In this document: one piece after another, positions 23,696-32,402 of the stretch
Layout: each line of letters begins with the position of its first letter
How positions within the stretch are numbered: position 1 is the first letter of the stretch
Origin: a bacterium
GTDB lineage: Bacteria > Bacillota > Clostridia > UBA1381
Assembly: GCA_030536655.1 (NCBI GenBank)
Contig: JAUNPN010000017.1
Span: 1 to 35,172 of the forward strand
Direction: 5' to 3'
DNA length: 35,172 nucleotides
The notes under the pieces: generated by a model
Database searches by the model: none
Seen by the model: only the letters and a program-made list of their open reading frames with translations
What the model was told of the DNA's origin: nothing
Position numbers and translations under genes: made by a program

Positions 23696-25087
23696 ATGAG
23701 AAATGAAGATAAGACAATGGACAAAATTGTAGCCCTCTGTAAGGGCAGAGGTTATGTTTTCGCCGGAAGTGAAATATACGGCGGTCTTGCAAATACATGG
23801 GATTACGGTCCTCTCGGTGTTGAGTTTAAGAACAATGTCAAGAAAGCATGGTGGAAAAAGTTTATTCAGGAATCAAAGTACAATGTGGGTATAGACTGCG
23901 CCATCCTCATGAACCCGGAAACATGGGTTGCATCGGGTCACGTAGGAAGCTTCTCAGACCCGTTAATGGACTGTAAGGAGTGTCATGCGCGTCACAGAGC
24001 CGATAAGCTTATTGAGGACTACGCTCATGAGAATAATGAGGATATAGTCGTTGACGGTTGGTCAAAGGATCAGATGGAAAGCTACATCAAGGATAACAAC
24101 ATTGTATGCCCGAAGTGCGGAAAGCAGAATTTTACTGAAATCAGAGAATTTAACCTTATGTTCAAGACTTTCCAGGGTGTAACGGAGGATAGCTCATCAA
24201 CAGTATATCTTCGTCCGGAAACTGCTCAGGGTATATTTGTAAACTTCAAAAATGTACAGCGTTCGTCAAGAAAAAAAGTTCCGTTCGGTATCGGTCAGGT
24301 TGGAAAATCATTCAGAAATGAGATTACGCCGGGAAACTTTACCTTCAGAACACGTGAGTTTGAGCAGATGGAACTTGAGTTCTTCTGCAAGCCGGGTACA
24401 GACCTTGAATGGCACGCTTACTGGAAGAAATATTGTATGGACTTCCTCTTAAGTCTCGGTATGAAAGAGGAAAATCTTCGTTTCAGAGATCATTCACCGG
24501 AGGAGCTTGCATTCTATTCAAATGCAACGGCAGATATAGAGTTTATGTTCCCGTTCGGCTGGGGTGAGCTTTGGGGTATCGCTGACAGAACGGATTACGA
24601 CTTAAAGCAGCATATGGATCACAGCGGTACAAGCATGGAATATCAGGATCCTATTACAAATGAGAAGTATGTTCCGTATTGTATCGAGCCTTCGCTCGGA
24701 GCAGACAGAGTTGCGCTTGCATTCTTAATCGAGGCATATGATGAGGAAACCTTGGATAACGGTGACAGCAGAGTTGTTCTTCATCTTCATCCGGCTCTTG
24801 CGCCGGTTAAGGCGGCGGTTCTTCCGCTTTCGAAAAAGCTTAATGATAAGGCTTCCGAAGTATATGAAATGCTTTCAAAGAAATATAACTGTGAGTATGA
24901 CGACGCCGGTTCAATCGGTAAGCGTTACCGCAGACAGGATGAAATCGGCACGCCGTTCTGTATCACATATGATTTCGATTCGGTTGAGGACAATGCTGTA
25001 ACAGTGCGTTTCAGAGATTCTATGGATCAGGAGAGAGTCGCGATAGATAAGCTTGATGAATTTCTTGCAGGTAAGCTTGAATTCTAA
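23696..25087 (+). CDS. glyS: Glycyl-tRNA synthetase, alpha2 type
   Basis: Charges tRNA-Gly; class II dimeric enzyme of the archaeal/eukaryotic-like bacterial type, distinct from the alpha2beta2 GlyQS form. The 463 residues include the N-terminal [19 protein letters not shown] segment (about 28-46), zinc-ligand pairs CKEC (about 92-95) and CPKC (about 139-142), motif 2 [28 protein letters not shown], motif 3 [13 protein letters not shown], and a C-terminal anticodon-binding domain (about 360-463). A GGAG ribosome site 10 nt upstream fixes the start. The TAA stop is itself the first three bases of a mobile palindromic element. Confidence 0.97.
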   Translation: MRNEDKTMDKIVALCKGRGYVFAGSEIYGGLANTWDYGPLGVEFKNNVKKAWWKKFIQESKYNVGIDCAILMNPETWVASGHVGSFSDPLMDCKECHARHRADKLIEDYAHENNEDIVVDGWSKDQMESYIKDNNIVCPKCGKQNFTEIREFNLMFKTFQGVTEDSSSTVYLRPETAQGIFVNFKNVQRSSRKKVPFGIGQVGKSFRNEITPGNFTFRTREFEQMELEFFCKPGTDLEWHAYWKKYCMDFLLSLGMKEENLRFRDHSPEELAFYSNATADIEFMFPFGWGELWGIADRTDYDLKQHMDHSGTSMEYQDPITNEKYVPYCIEPSLGADRVALAFLIEAYDEETLDNGDSRVVLHLHPALAPVKAAVLPLSKKLNDKASEVYEMLSKKYNCEYDDAGSIGKRYRRQDEIGTPFCITYDFDSVEDNAVTVRFRDSMDQERVAIDKLDEFLAGKLEF

Positions 25088-25261
25088 GGAACCACTGATT
25101 AATTAACGCCTAACGGCTTAGCACGCATTGAACTTGCATATTTTCCGTCATATCATACAAAAATCTCTCGACATACGCGAGTATGCCTTCGATCTTTTAT
25201 ATAATCTGACGAAAAATCTGACTGTGTTCACTGCGTACTATATTTAATCAGTGCTTCCTTA
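25085..25261 (+). mobile_element. Family 1 palindromic MITE-like element, copy 2
   Basis: A 177-bp copy in the opposite orientation to the one at 1896-2073, with ends TAAGGAACCACTGATTAA and TTAATCAGTGCTTCCTTA and a long hairpin around CATACGCGAGTATG. It spans the interval from the glyS stop codon to 34 bp before the mscL start. A promoter-like pair inside, TTGAAC and TATCAT with a 17-bp spacer (about 25123-25151), points toward mscL. Confidence 0.82.
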
Positions 25262-25294
25262 AAAATATATTGCAAAAGCGGAAGGAGAAACTCA

Positions 25295-25741
25295 ATGAAG
25301 TTTTTTGATGAATTTAAGGAGTTCATATCCAAGGGGAATGTAATGGATATGGCAGTCGGCGTTGTAGTTGGCGGCGCATTTACATCTATTGTTAATTCGC
25401 TTGTAAAGGATATTATTACTCCGCTGCTCAGCCTTGTTACAAAGCTTATGAAGGCGGGAGTAGAGAGCGGAGCAAGTAAAGCAGGCGCTGAGGAAGCTGC
25501 AAATAAGCTGCTTGATATGCAGAACTGGATTATTCCGGGAACAGCTATTAATATAGGTTCATTCATCCAGTCGGTTATCAGCTTCCTTATCATGGCATTT
25601 GTTATTTTCTGCATTGTAAAAGGAGTTAATACGCTTCGTGACAGAATTGAGAAGAAGGCAGAGGAGGCTCCGGCAGAACCGGCAGGTCCTACTCAGGAGG
25701 AACTGCTTGCGGAAATACGTGATTTGTTGAAGAATAAATAA
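25295..25741 (+). CDS. mscL: Large-conductance mechanosensitive channel MscL
   Basis: A homopentameric inner-membrane channel opened by membrane tension to vent solutes during osmotic downshock. In 148 residues it shows the N-terminal amphipathic helix FFDEFKEFISKGNVMDMAVGVVVGGAFTSIV, leading into TM1 with the pore-lining glycine-rich VGVVVGGAF, the periplasmic loop, TM2 (about 86-110) and a charged cytoplasmic helix near the C-terminus. A GGAG site precedes the start. A mobile element ends 33 bp upstream, so transcription must come from within that element, from glyS, or from a site I do not see. Confidence 0.96.
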   Translation: MKFFDEFKEFISKGNVMDMAVGVVVGGAFTSIVNSLVKDIITPLLSLVTKLMKAGVESGASKAGAEEAANKLLDMQNWIIPGTAINIGSFIQSVISFLIMAFVIFCIVKGVNTLRDRIEKKAEEAPAEPAGPTQEELLAEIRDLLKNK

Positions 25742-25751
25742 TGAATATAAA

Positions 25752-25790
25752 AATAAGGCTTTACCCGATTTGTAAGGGTAAGGCCTTATT
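25752..25790. terminator. Bidirectional terminator between mscL and purF
   Basis: A 15-bp stem with one G-U pair (25752-25766 with 25776-25790) and a 9-nt loop, followed by TTTTTT on the + strand and by A/T-rich sequence on the other side. It separates the converging genes. Confidence 0.85.
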
Positions 25791-25821
25791 TTTTAGTATA
25801 ATCAGCATCGCAGATGAACGC

Positions 25822-27234
25822 TTAATCATCGCCCTCATCGTATTTGTTCAGATACTTGTCCACATCAATCGGGTATTTTCCGCAGAAGCAGCCGTCACAG
25901 TATTCGCAGCCGGCATTCGGAATAATATCCTTCAACGCTTCAACGCTTAAAAATCCCAGACTATCCGCGCCGATAAGCTCACACATTTCGTCAAGCGAGC
26001 GGTTTGTGGCGATAAGCTGATCCTTTGACGGCACATCAGTTCCGAAATAGCACGGATCCGTGAACGGCGGTGCTGACGAACGTACATGTACCTCCTTCGC
26101 ACCGAATTTTCTTAATAGTGCTACAATTCGTTTTGAGGTTGTTCCCCTTACAATAGAATCGTCAACCATGACAACCCTTTTGCCCTCGACTGTGCTTTGC
26201 AGTACGTTCAGCTTGATTCTTACGGCATTTTCACGCATGGACTGTGTAGGCTCAATGAAGCTTCTGCCTATATATTTATTTTTAATAAAGCCTATTCCGT
26301 AGGGAATGCCGGATTCAAGCGCAAATCCCATTGCCGCGCTTATTCCGCTGTCCGGAACACCGATTACAACATCCGCGTCCGCCGGATGCTCTTTCGCAAG
26401 ATTTCTTCCGGCAAGAATACGTGCGTCATGTACTGATTGCCCCTCAAGCACGCTGTCAGGTCTTGAAAAGTACAGATATTCAAAAATGCACATTGAATGA
26501 GGCTTAGTCTTTACATATGTGTTAATGGACTTGACTTCGCCGTTTTTCACAACAACTATCTCACCCGGCTCTATATCGCGTTCATAAACTGCGCCTACTG
26601 TATCAAGCGCGCAGGTTTCCGAAGCAAAATATATTGCATTGCCCTTTCTTCCCATCACAAGCGGCCGGAAACCCCAAGGGTCTCTTGCTGCGATAAGCTT
26701 CTGCGGACTCATCACAATCAGCGAAAATGCACCGGCAAGATGTGCTATGGTTCTCTCTACCGCTGCTTCAATGCTGCCTGCCGCAAGACGCTGCTTTGCT
26801 ATCATATAAGCAATCATTTCGGTATCAGTCGTGGTTTGGAAGATTGCTCCGGATATACTGAGCTCTTTTTCCAAATCTCCCTTATTTACAAGATTTCCAT
26901 TATGCGCAAGAGCAATATTTCCTTTGATATAGCGAAGCACGAGCGGCTGTGCGTTTTCACGCAGCGATTCGCCTGTCGTAGAATAGCGCACGTGACCTAC
27001 TGCCATCGTTCCGCCAAGCTTTGATAAAATTCCTTCATCAAAAACATCGTTTACAAGCCCCATATCCTTGTAATATGAAATATCACGGTTGTTATTCACT
27101 GCAATGCCGCAGCTCTCCTGACCTCTGTGCTGCAGTGCATACAAGCCGTAGTACGCAGTTCTTGCACAGTCGCCGTCAGGATCATAAACCGCGAATACTC
27201 CGCATTCTTCGCCTATTCTGTAATCTATCATCAT
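25822..27234 (-). CDS. purF: Amidophosphoribosyltransferase PurF
   Basis: First committed step of purine synthesis: PRPP plus glutamine to 5-phosphoribosylamine. A short propeptide ends before the catalytic cysteine in EECGVFAV (residue 11 from the first Met), as in the B. subtilis type. The PRPP-binding loop VVMVDDSIVRGTTSKR (about 354-369) and cysteines for a [4Fe-4S] cluster (SMCIFEYLYF, DPCYFGTD, and the C-terminal CEYCDGC) are present. Length 470. Two adjacent ATG codons at 27234 and 27231 compete; the second has better spacing from the AAGGAG site. The gene stands alone, without other pur genes. Confidence 0.97.
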   Translation of the reverse strand: MMIDYRIGEECGVFAVYDPDGDCARTAYYGLYALQHRGQESCGIAVNNNRDISYYKDMGLVNDVFDEGILSKLGGTMAVGHVRYSTTGESLRENAQPLVLRYIKGNIALAHNGNLVNKGDLEKELSISGAIFQTTTDTEMIAYMIAKQRLAAGSIEAAVERTIAHLAGAFSLIVMSPQKLIAARDPWGFRPLVMGRKGNAIYFASETCALDTVGAVYERDIEPGEIVVVKNGEVKSINTYVKTKPHSMCIFEYLYFSRPDSVLEGQSVHDARILAGRNLAKEHPADADVVIGVPDSGISAAMGFALESGIPYGIGFIKNKYIGRSFIEPTQSMRENAVRIKLNVLQSTVEGKRVVMVDDSIVRGTTSKRIVALLRKFGAKEVHVRSSAPPFTDPCYFGTDVPSKDQLIATNRSLDEMCELIGADSLGFLSVEALKDIIPNAGCEYCDGCFCGKYPIDVDKYLNKYDEGDD

Positions 27235-27245
27235 TTTCTCCTTTT

Positions 27246-27266
27246 GCGGCAGACAGTGCCTGCCGC
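27246..27266 (-). promoter_or_regulatory. Leader hairpin just before the purF ribosome site
   Basis: A perfect 7-bp GC-rich stem GCGGCAG/CTGCCGC with a 7-nt loop lies directly before AAAAGGAG on the minus strand. It has no T-run and could tune translation or mRNA stability. Confidence 0.4.
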
Positions 27267-27287
27267 GATAAATTTACTGCACTATTA

Positions 27288-27316
27288 ATTATATACTATT
27301 TTTTTTAGAATTGCAA
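27288..27316 (-). promoter_or_regulatory. Predicted purF promoter
   Basis: Minus strand: TTGCAA (27316-27311), 17-bp spacer, TATAAT (27293-27288). No PurR-box-like sequence is evident nearby. Confidence 0.68.
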
Positions 27317-27328
27317 TAGTAATTTTAA

Positions 27329-28684
27329 TCAAATTCTTATTTGCGTCCATTTGCCGGCTTTAAACCTTACTGCGGCAAAAATGTATCTTGAAACCTGATC
27401 GCCGACTACGCCCATCCATATTCCGGTAATACCCCAGCCGAGGGTGTAGCCGAAAAAGTATGATGCGGCAGTTCTGATGAGCGTTACACTGATTGTTGAA
27501 GCGGCGGCTGTATAAAGTGTATCACCGGCTCCGCGCAGACAGCCCATATAAATAACTTGTCTTATTTGGAAAAGTACTACTATAATAATTATATGCATAA
27601 TGGAAACGCCTATATCCACAATTTCCGGCTCACGGAAGAACATACTCATAAGCAGTCTTGCCCCGAAAAAATAAATAGCGGCAAGCGAAACCGAAATTAT
27701 GCCTCCTATCATCTGACACGCGCTTCCGTACTCTTTAGCTCTGTCAGGCTTGTTCTCGCCAAGACTGCGTCCGATAAGCGCGACAGCCGCCGCCTGCAAG
27801 CCGTCTCCGAACGAAAACGAAAGTCCCATGATGTTCATTCCAACCTGATGAGCCGCCATTGATGCTGTACCCTGATGAGCCGCCATAATCGCGGTAAGCA
27901 TAAATCCTATACGCATGAGAAGCTGCTCAAAGAATACACTGTAACCGATGTTTACAAGATTTTTAAACGCAAGCAGCGACGGTTTTATATGATTACTGAT
28001 TATGTATGGAATACTTATAAAGTTGTCCTTTTTCATAATTGAAACTATGCTCATTATGCAGGAAACGACCGTACCAAGAACTGTAGCTATTGCCGCGCCG
28101 GCTATTCCCAATGCGGGAAAACCGAAATGACCGTTAATGAGCAAATAGTTCATTATTATATTGACCGTGTTTGAGGTAATATTTGTTTTCATCGTAATCT
28201 TTGTATTTCCGACACCTCTTTGGGCTGAGTTAATACACATCTGTATGCAGTTAAAAATCATACAGCTCATAATAATACGATAATACAGAACCGCGCTGTC
28301 ATGTGTTTCGGGCGTAGAGCCGCACCAGTTAATAATCTGCGGTGCAAACAGCGCAAGAAGTCCACCGAGCAGCAGCGATGCGATTACCACAAATATAAGT
28401 GTGGTGCTTAGAATAGCATTCGCATTATCGCGTTTATTCTGCCCGTACCTCCTTGCGGTAAGGGCGGAAATTGCCACATTAACTGCAATAAACATTGACA
28501 GTCCCATGAATTTCGGCTGCGTTGTAAGACCGACAGCCGCAACAGCCTCTGAACCGAGCGAGCTTACCATGAAGGAATCCACCAAGCCGGCGAATGCGAC
28601 AAAGAATGATTCCACAATAGCGGGAATTGCCATGCTTAGGGCTGCTTTTACTACATTTTTGTTATACTTTTTCGTAACAAACAC
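27329..28684 (-). CDS. MATE-family efflux transporter
   Basis: A cation-coupled multidrug/toxin exporter of the NorM/DinF-related MATE family, with 12 predicted membrane helices in two homologous halves. The family start KAALSMAIPAIVESFFVAFAGLVDSFMVSSLG is clear, as are the central HQVGMNIMGLSFSFGDGLQAAAVALIGRSLG and GTGNTKI-like (RGVGNTKITMKTN) segments. The start is uncertain. The reading frame extends upstream to a GTG at 28756, but that part overlaps a promoter, so I place the start at the GTG of VFVTKKYNK (28684), giving about 451 residues. There is no good ribosome site there. The substrate is unknown. Confidence 0.85.
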   Translation of the reverse strand: MFVTKKYNKNVVKAALSMAIPAIVESFFVAFAGLVDSFMVSSLGSEAVAAVGLTTQPKFMGLSMFIAVNVAISALTARRYGQNKRDNANAILSTTLIFVVIASLLLGGLLALFAPQIINWCGSTPETHDSAVLYYRIIMSCMIFNCIQMCINSAQRGVGNTKITMKTNITSNTVNIIMNYLLINGHFGFPALGIAGAAIATVLGTVVSCIMSIVSIMKKDNFISIPYIISNHIKPSLLAFKNLVNIGYSVFFEQLLMRIGFMLTAIMAAHQGTASMAAHQVGMNIMGLSFSFGDGLQAAAVALIGRSLGENKPDRAKEYGSACQMIGGIISVSLAAIYFFGARLLMSMFFREPEIVDIGVSIMHIIIIVVLFQIRQVIYMGCLRGAGDTLYTAAASTISVTLIRTAASYFFGYTLGWGITGIWMGVVGDQVSRYIFAAVRFKAGKWTQIRI

Positions 28685-28714
28685 CTCATTTCTGAAAATA
28701 TACCTATTACATAT

Positions 28715-28723
28715 ATTGTACCA
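28715..28723 (-). promoter_or_regulatory. Extended -10 promoter of the MATE gene
   Basis: Minus strand TGG-TACAAT (28723-28715). A -35 candidate TTGGCG (28741-28736) has only a 15-bp spacer. The inferred transcript starts about 25 nt before the GTG at 28684. Confidence 0.45.
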
Positions 28724-28761
28724 TAAGTGCAAAGCCGCCAATCGGCTTTGCTTCACACCGA

Positions 28762-28819
28762 TACAATAATTACAACATTGAAATCCGAAAGGATTTCTTC
28801 CTTGCCTGTAATTATTATA
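28762..28819. repeat. Nested inverted repeat upstream of the MATE gene
   Basis: Outer 13-bp arms (28762-28774 with 28807-28819, one mismatch) enclose an inner perfect 7-bp hairpin GAAATCC-GAAA-GGATTTC (28780-28797) with a GNRA tetraloop. It lies between the divergent MATE and DUF421 genes. It may be a further small mobile palindrome or a cruciform regulatory site. Confidence 0.55.
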
Positions 28820-28917
28820 TCATACTTGTCAAGATATAATTGAATAATTTCCTGTGTTTTGATAGATGATAAGATAAGAAAGCCTCAAAAAATCCAAAAA
28901 ATTTAAGGAGAATTATA

Positions 28918-29625
28918 ATGAATCTGATAAAAATATTTCTCACATCAATCGGATCTCTTATGGCAATGTTTGTGTTTACCAAGCTTATCGGTAATAAGCA
29001 GATGTCACAGCTGAATATGTTTGACTATATAAACGGAATAACTATTGGCTCAATTGCCGCTGAAATGGCAACAAATATTGATTCTGATTTTATATATCCG
29101 CTGCTTGCTATGTCGGTATATGCGGTTGCAATATGGTTAATCTCATTTATTTCTCAGAAAAATTTGAAGCTGCGCCGTTTTTTTGAAGGACGCTCGTTAA
29201 TGCTGATGGGAAATGGAAAGCTGTACCGCGAAAATTTTAAAACTGCAAAGCTTGATTTAAATGAATTTCTGACACAATGCAGAATAAGCGGATATTTTTC
29301 GTTATCCGAAATTAACGAAGCGTTTATCGAACCGAACGGTCAGATTTCCTTCAATCCAAAAAGCGCGGAAAGACCTATTAAGCCTTCCGATATGGAAATT
29401 TCTCCGCCTGAAGAAAAAGCCGAATATACAATTATCAATGACGGTTATGTAATGGAGGAAAATCTGAAATACTGCGGCAAGGATTTAAATTGGCTGCACA
29501 GCGAGCTTAATCGGCTCGGTATCGGCAGTGTAAAGGATATTTTCTTTGCATCCTGCGGCAGTGACAACCGCCTTACTGCCTATAAAAAAGTATCGGATAA
29601 GCCGGAAAATGATATGTTTCAATAA
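28918..29625 (+). CDS. DUF421 (YetF/YdfR-type) membrane protein
   Basis: A 235-residue protein with three N-terminal membrane helices (about 3-20, 35-52, 58-76), with TKLIGNKQMSQLNMFDYINGITIGSIAAEM between and within the first two, as in the DUF421 family. The soluble DUF421 domain follows (about 80-235; ENFKTAKLDLNEFLTQCRISGYFSLSEINEAFIEPNGQISF). Members of this family in Bacillus are linked to sporulation or the cell envelope, but the molecular role is not established. An AAGGAG site precedes the start. No operon partner is apparent. Confidence 0.88.
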   Translation: MNLIKIFLTSIGSLMAMFVFTKLIGNKQMSQLNMFDYINGITIGSIAAEMATNIDSDFIYPLLAMSVYAVAIWLISFISQKNLKLRRFFEGRSLMLMGNGKLYRENFKTAKLDLNEFLTQCRISGYFSLSEINEAFIEPNGQISFNPKSAERPIKPSDMEISPPEEKAEYTIINDGYVMEENLKYCGKDLNWLHSELNRLGIGSVKDIFFASCGSDNRLTAYKKVSDKPENDMFQ

Positions 29626-29971
29626 ATTATGCGGGTGTGTAAAACAAAGTGTTTTCAGCAGATCCTTATTAATAAGCGGCTTGGAATAAAGATGAAAGCC
29701 CGGCATAAATAATTTTAGTTAACAATTCGGACACAAAATTAATAAGTAATTAAAATAAGATAAGAAAAATTTAAATTACCACCGATATTTTTTAATAAAA
29801 ATATGATATAATGGATACAATTGGAGAAAAGCCGTAAATATTCTTTGCAGATTAGGCAAATATAAAAATTACGGTAAATAAATTTATAAAAAAGTAATAA
29901 ATCGGTGTTAATAAACATATAATATATAGAATTGATAAGCAAGGGCTTAGGCAACAAAGGAGGATAAAACA
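29626..29971 (+). promoter_or_regulatory. Non-coding gap with the promoter and leader of the SSB-like gene
   Basis: An extended -10, TGA-TATAAT (29804-29812), has no good -35. The 160-nt leader can form a nested stem-loop: CCGTAA (29832-29837) with TTACGG (29869-29874), enclosing TTTGC/GCAAA (29844-29848, 29856-29860). Another TATAAT-like site is near 29920. The first 170 bp hold only a weak AAAACA/TGTTTT hairpin after the DUF421 gene. Confidence 0.45.
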
Positions 29972-30682
29972 ATGGATATTACAAACAATCAAACAGAAAT
30001 CATGGGAATTATAAAGGATGAATTTACATTTAACCATGAAATTTATGCGGAGAAATTCTATACTTTTACGCTCGAGGTTCCGCGTCTGAGCGGTACATAT
30101 GACGATATCAAGGTTATGATATCGGAGCGCCTTATAATGGACGGAGAGTATAAGACAGGTGACAGTATTGTTGTGTCGGGACAGTTCCGCTCGTACAATA
30201 ATAATGAGGCAGGCTCAAACAGGCTGGTGCTTACAGTATTCGCAAAGGACATTATGCACTGCAGCGCTGAGGTAAAGAATCCTAACCGACTGTATCTTAA
30301 CGGTTATATATGCAAGCCGCCGGTATACCGAACAACTCCGTTTGGGCGTGAAATTACGGACTTACTGCTTGCTGTAAACAGAAGCTATAACAAGTCAGAC
30401 TACATACCGGTAATTGCGTGGGGAAGAAATGCGAGATATGCAAAAAATCTTTCCGTGGGCGAGAATGTGAGAATCTGGGGAAGAATTCAGTCGCGTAACT
30501 ATCAGAAGCGTGTCAGTGAGGATGAAGTTATCACGAAAACAGCTTATGAGGTTTCAATCAACAGACTGGAGCTTGTAACTCCGGAAACGAGCGATGAGGA
30601 TACCGGTATAGGCGAGAGCGCTTTTGACAGACGTGAAGCTGCTGCTGTGGAGGCTGTAAGCACTGCGGTGGTTGAGGAATAA
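29972..30682 (+). CDS. Tandem-OB single-stranded DNA-binding-like protein
   Basis: The 236 residues appear to hold two OB folds. The second (about 105-203) has clear SSB features: LYLNGYICKPPVYRTTPFGREITDLLLAVNR, then YIPVIAWGRNARYAKNLSVGENVRIWGRIQSRNYQKR. The first (about 8-100) is more divergent but has the same order, with DSIVVSGQFRSYNNNE in the matching place. Standard SSB has one OB fold and ends in an acidic DDDIPF-like tip; here the tail is acidic but lacks it. It is thus probably a paralogue, distinct from replicative SSB, with ssDNA binding inferred. A GGAGG site fixes the start, and a strong terminator follows. Confidence 0.78.
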   Translation: MDITNNQTEIMGIIKDEFTFNHEIYAEKFYTFTLEVPRLSGTYDDIKVMISERLIMDGEYKTGDSIVVSGQFRSYNNNEAGSNRLVLTVFAKDIMHCSAEVKNPNRLYLNGYICKPPVYRTTPFGREITDLLLAVNRSYNKSDYIPVIAWGRNARYAKNLSVGENVRIWGRIQSRNYQKRVSEDEVITKTAYEVSINRLELVTPETSDEDTGIGESAFDRREAAAVEAVSTAVVEE

Positions 30683-30692
30683 GATTTATTGG

Positions 30693-30720
30693 AGCGGTTC
30701 TGCTGCACGGCAGAGCCGCT
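30693..30720 (+). terminator. Terminator after the SSB-like gene
   Basis: An 11-bp GC-rich stem with one G-U pair (30693-30703 with 30710-30720) and a 6-nt loop, followed by TTTTTG. Confidence 0.88.
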
Positions 30721-30765
30721 TTTTGTCATTTCATGCAAGAATAACGGCATTTCAGGAAAAAACAA

Positions 30766-30793
30766 TTGAAAAATGTCATATTATGTGTATAAT
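30766..30793 (+). promoter_or_regulatory. Predicted promoter of the stalk-domain gene
   Basis: TTGAAA (30766-30771), 16-bp spacer, TATAAT (30788-30793), followed closely by a GGAGGT ribosome site. Confidence 0.68.
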
Positions 30794-30821
30794 GATGGTA
30801 TTCAATACATGGAGGTATGAT

Positions 30822-32369
30822 ATGAAAGTAAAAATATTTATTGCTGTTGCTGTGATGCTCTGTGCCGGAGCAGTTTCAGCACAAGCAGAGGAAGCACAGC
30901 CGGGGACGATCCCTGTTACAGTGAACGGAAAAACATCGGAAGCGGATGTATACAATATTTACGGAAATAATTATTTGATGCTGCGTGACATGGCAGGACT
31001 TTTAAAGGATACGGACAAGCAGTTTAATGTGAATTGGAAATATAACCGAATTTATATTCACTCCGGAGAAGCATATGATGGTACTGATACAGACAGTAGG
31101 GAGATGATGAAACCGTGTGAGGCTTTGTTCAAAACTGAAATGGTTGTTCTGAATAATAAAGACGGAAGTCTTTCCGGTTATAATATATATGACCATAACT
31201 ATTATAGGATACGTGATATTGCAAGAATTTTTGACTTCAGCGTTGAATATGAAAATGGTGGAGTTATAATTGACACATCAAAGTCTTATATACCGCAGCG
31301 TCAGCTTATGAAGGACGGAGTGAACGGCTTGGCATATGAGGCAGATTTAGCTTTGTTTGTTGATGAAATGCCGTTGCAGGCTTATTATGCGTCTGTAGAT
31401 GCAGCATACAATAATGTACAGGCGGAAAGGCTTAATGAGCATATGAAATTAAATAATGTTTTTATCAATGCCGTCGAACTTAAAAATTATGGGTTTGATG
31501 TTGATTTATCTGACGATGAAATCAAGCTGACGCGTAATAAAGAAAAACGCTTTGAGCTTCTTGACAGCGATATTATAAATTCGGCTCCCGACGATATTGC
31601 GGAGATTTGCGGCTCAGATAAAAAGGTTTATCTGGACGGAAATGAAGTTATGAATATTGAAATAAACGGGGAACCTTATATTTCTGTCGCTGAGCTTGCA
31701 GTATATGGAGAAGTTACGGACGACATAAGAGCAGAAGGCGGATTTTGTTGTGCCTATGACGACGGCGTGTATATTGACTTTTTTAAAAGTGGTTTAAAAC
31801 AGAACTACGATATGACAGATGAGGAAGTACTGCAAAATGAAACCTTAATCAGCAGTACGGAATATAAACCAGATGCGGAAATTGGAAGATACAGCTTGTC
31901 CACTTCCGAAAAAAGTATTAAATATATAGGCGGAATGGACAGTGAATACAGATTTAACGGATACGGCGTATATGAGGAATGTTGGCTTTACGGTAGAGCC
32001 GGAGCTGCGCCAACCAGATATTATGTTATTAAATGCGGAGAATTCCGGGATAATGAGCTTTACTGCGGAGTAAAATATACACAGGACAGTGATAATCATA
32101 ATCCGGAATTGGAAAATGAAAAAGGCATACGCAGCGAAGGTGATATCAAGGATGGATTCAGGCGTGATGCTGTTGCAGTTTCTGGCAATTGGGAAAATTA
32201 TGAATACTTTGAAAAATATAAGGACGTATTTAGGTTTGGTTACAGAATAGACTGTGAAGGTAGTGTTAAGGATGGTGAGTACTGCGGTTACTATAAAAAA
32301 TACGGGGAGGACGGCAGTCTGATTTTCGAGGGGGATTATAAAGAGTATGTGAAATTATATTGCAATTAA
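30822..32369 (+). CDS. Secreted stalk-domain protein of unknown function
   Basis: A 515-residue exported protein. A signal peptide (about 1-24, cut near SAQA/EE) is followed by a copper-amine-oxidase-N-like stalk domain: VTVNGKTSEADVYNIYGNNYLMLRDMAGLL (about 32-61), the KQFNVNWKYNRIYI strand, and the second half YNIYDHNYYRIRDIARIF with the closing GGVIIDTSKSY. This arrangement is common in clostridial cell-surface proteins, where the domain works as a spacer. The remaining 350 residues, rich in Tyr, Asp and Glu, match nothing I recognise. The start is set by GGAGGT and the signal peptide; in-frame sequence upstream overlaps the terminator of the previous gene. Confidence 0.78.
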   Translation: MKVKIFIAVAVMLCAGAVSAQAEEAQPGTIPVTVNGKTSEADVYNIYGNNYLMLRDMAGLLKDTDKQFNVNWKYNRIYIHSGEAYDGTDTDSREMMKPCEALFKTEMVVLNNKDGSLSGYNIYDHNYYRIRDIARIFDFSVEYENGGVIIDTSKSYIPQRQLMKDGVNGLAYEADLALFVDEMPLQAYYASVDAAYNNVQAERLNEHMKLNNVFINAVELKNYGFDVDLSDDEIKLTRNKEKRFELLDSDIINSAPDDIAEICGSDKKVYLDGNEVMNIEINGEPYISVAELAVYGEVTDDIRAEGGFCCAYDDGVYIDFFKSGLKQNYDMTDEEVLQNETLISSTEYKPDAEIGRYSLSTSEKSIKYIGGMDSEYRFNGYGVYEECWLYGRAGAAPTRYYVIKCGEFRDNELYCGVKYTQDSDNHNPELENEKGIRSEGDIKDGFRRDAVAVSGNWENYEYFEKYKDVFRFGYRIDCEGSVKDGEYCGYYKKYGEDGSLIFEGDYKEYVKLYCN

Positions 32370-32402
32370 GTTCAAAAACCGTGAGAATATCGTAATTTTC
32401 TC

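Noticed and set aside
26497-27024. 175-residue open frame on the + strand within purF
   Set aside because: It lies antisense to a clear purF gene, has no ribosome site and has a low-likelihood composition.
27246-27266. Purine riboswitch in the purF leader
   Set aside because: The space between promoter and start is too short and holds one simple hairpin only.
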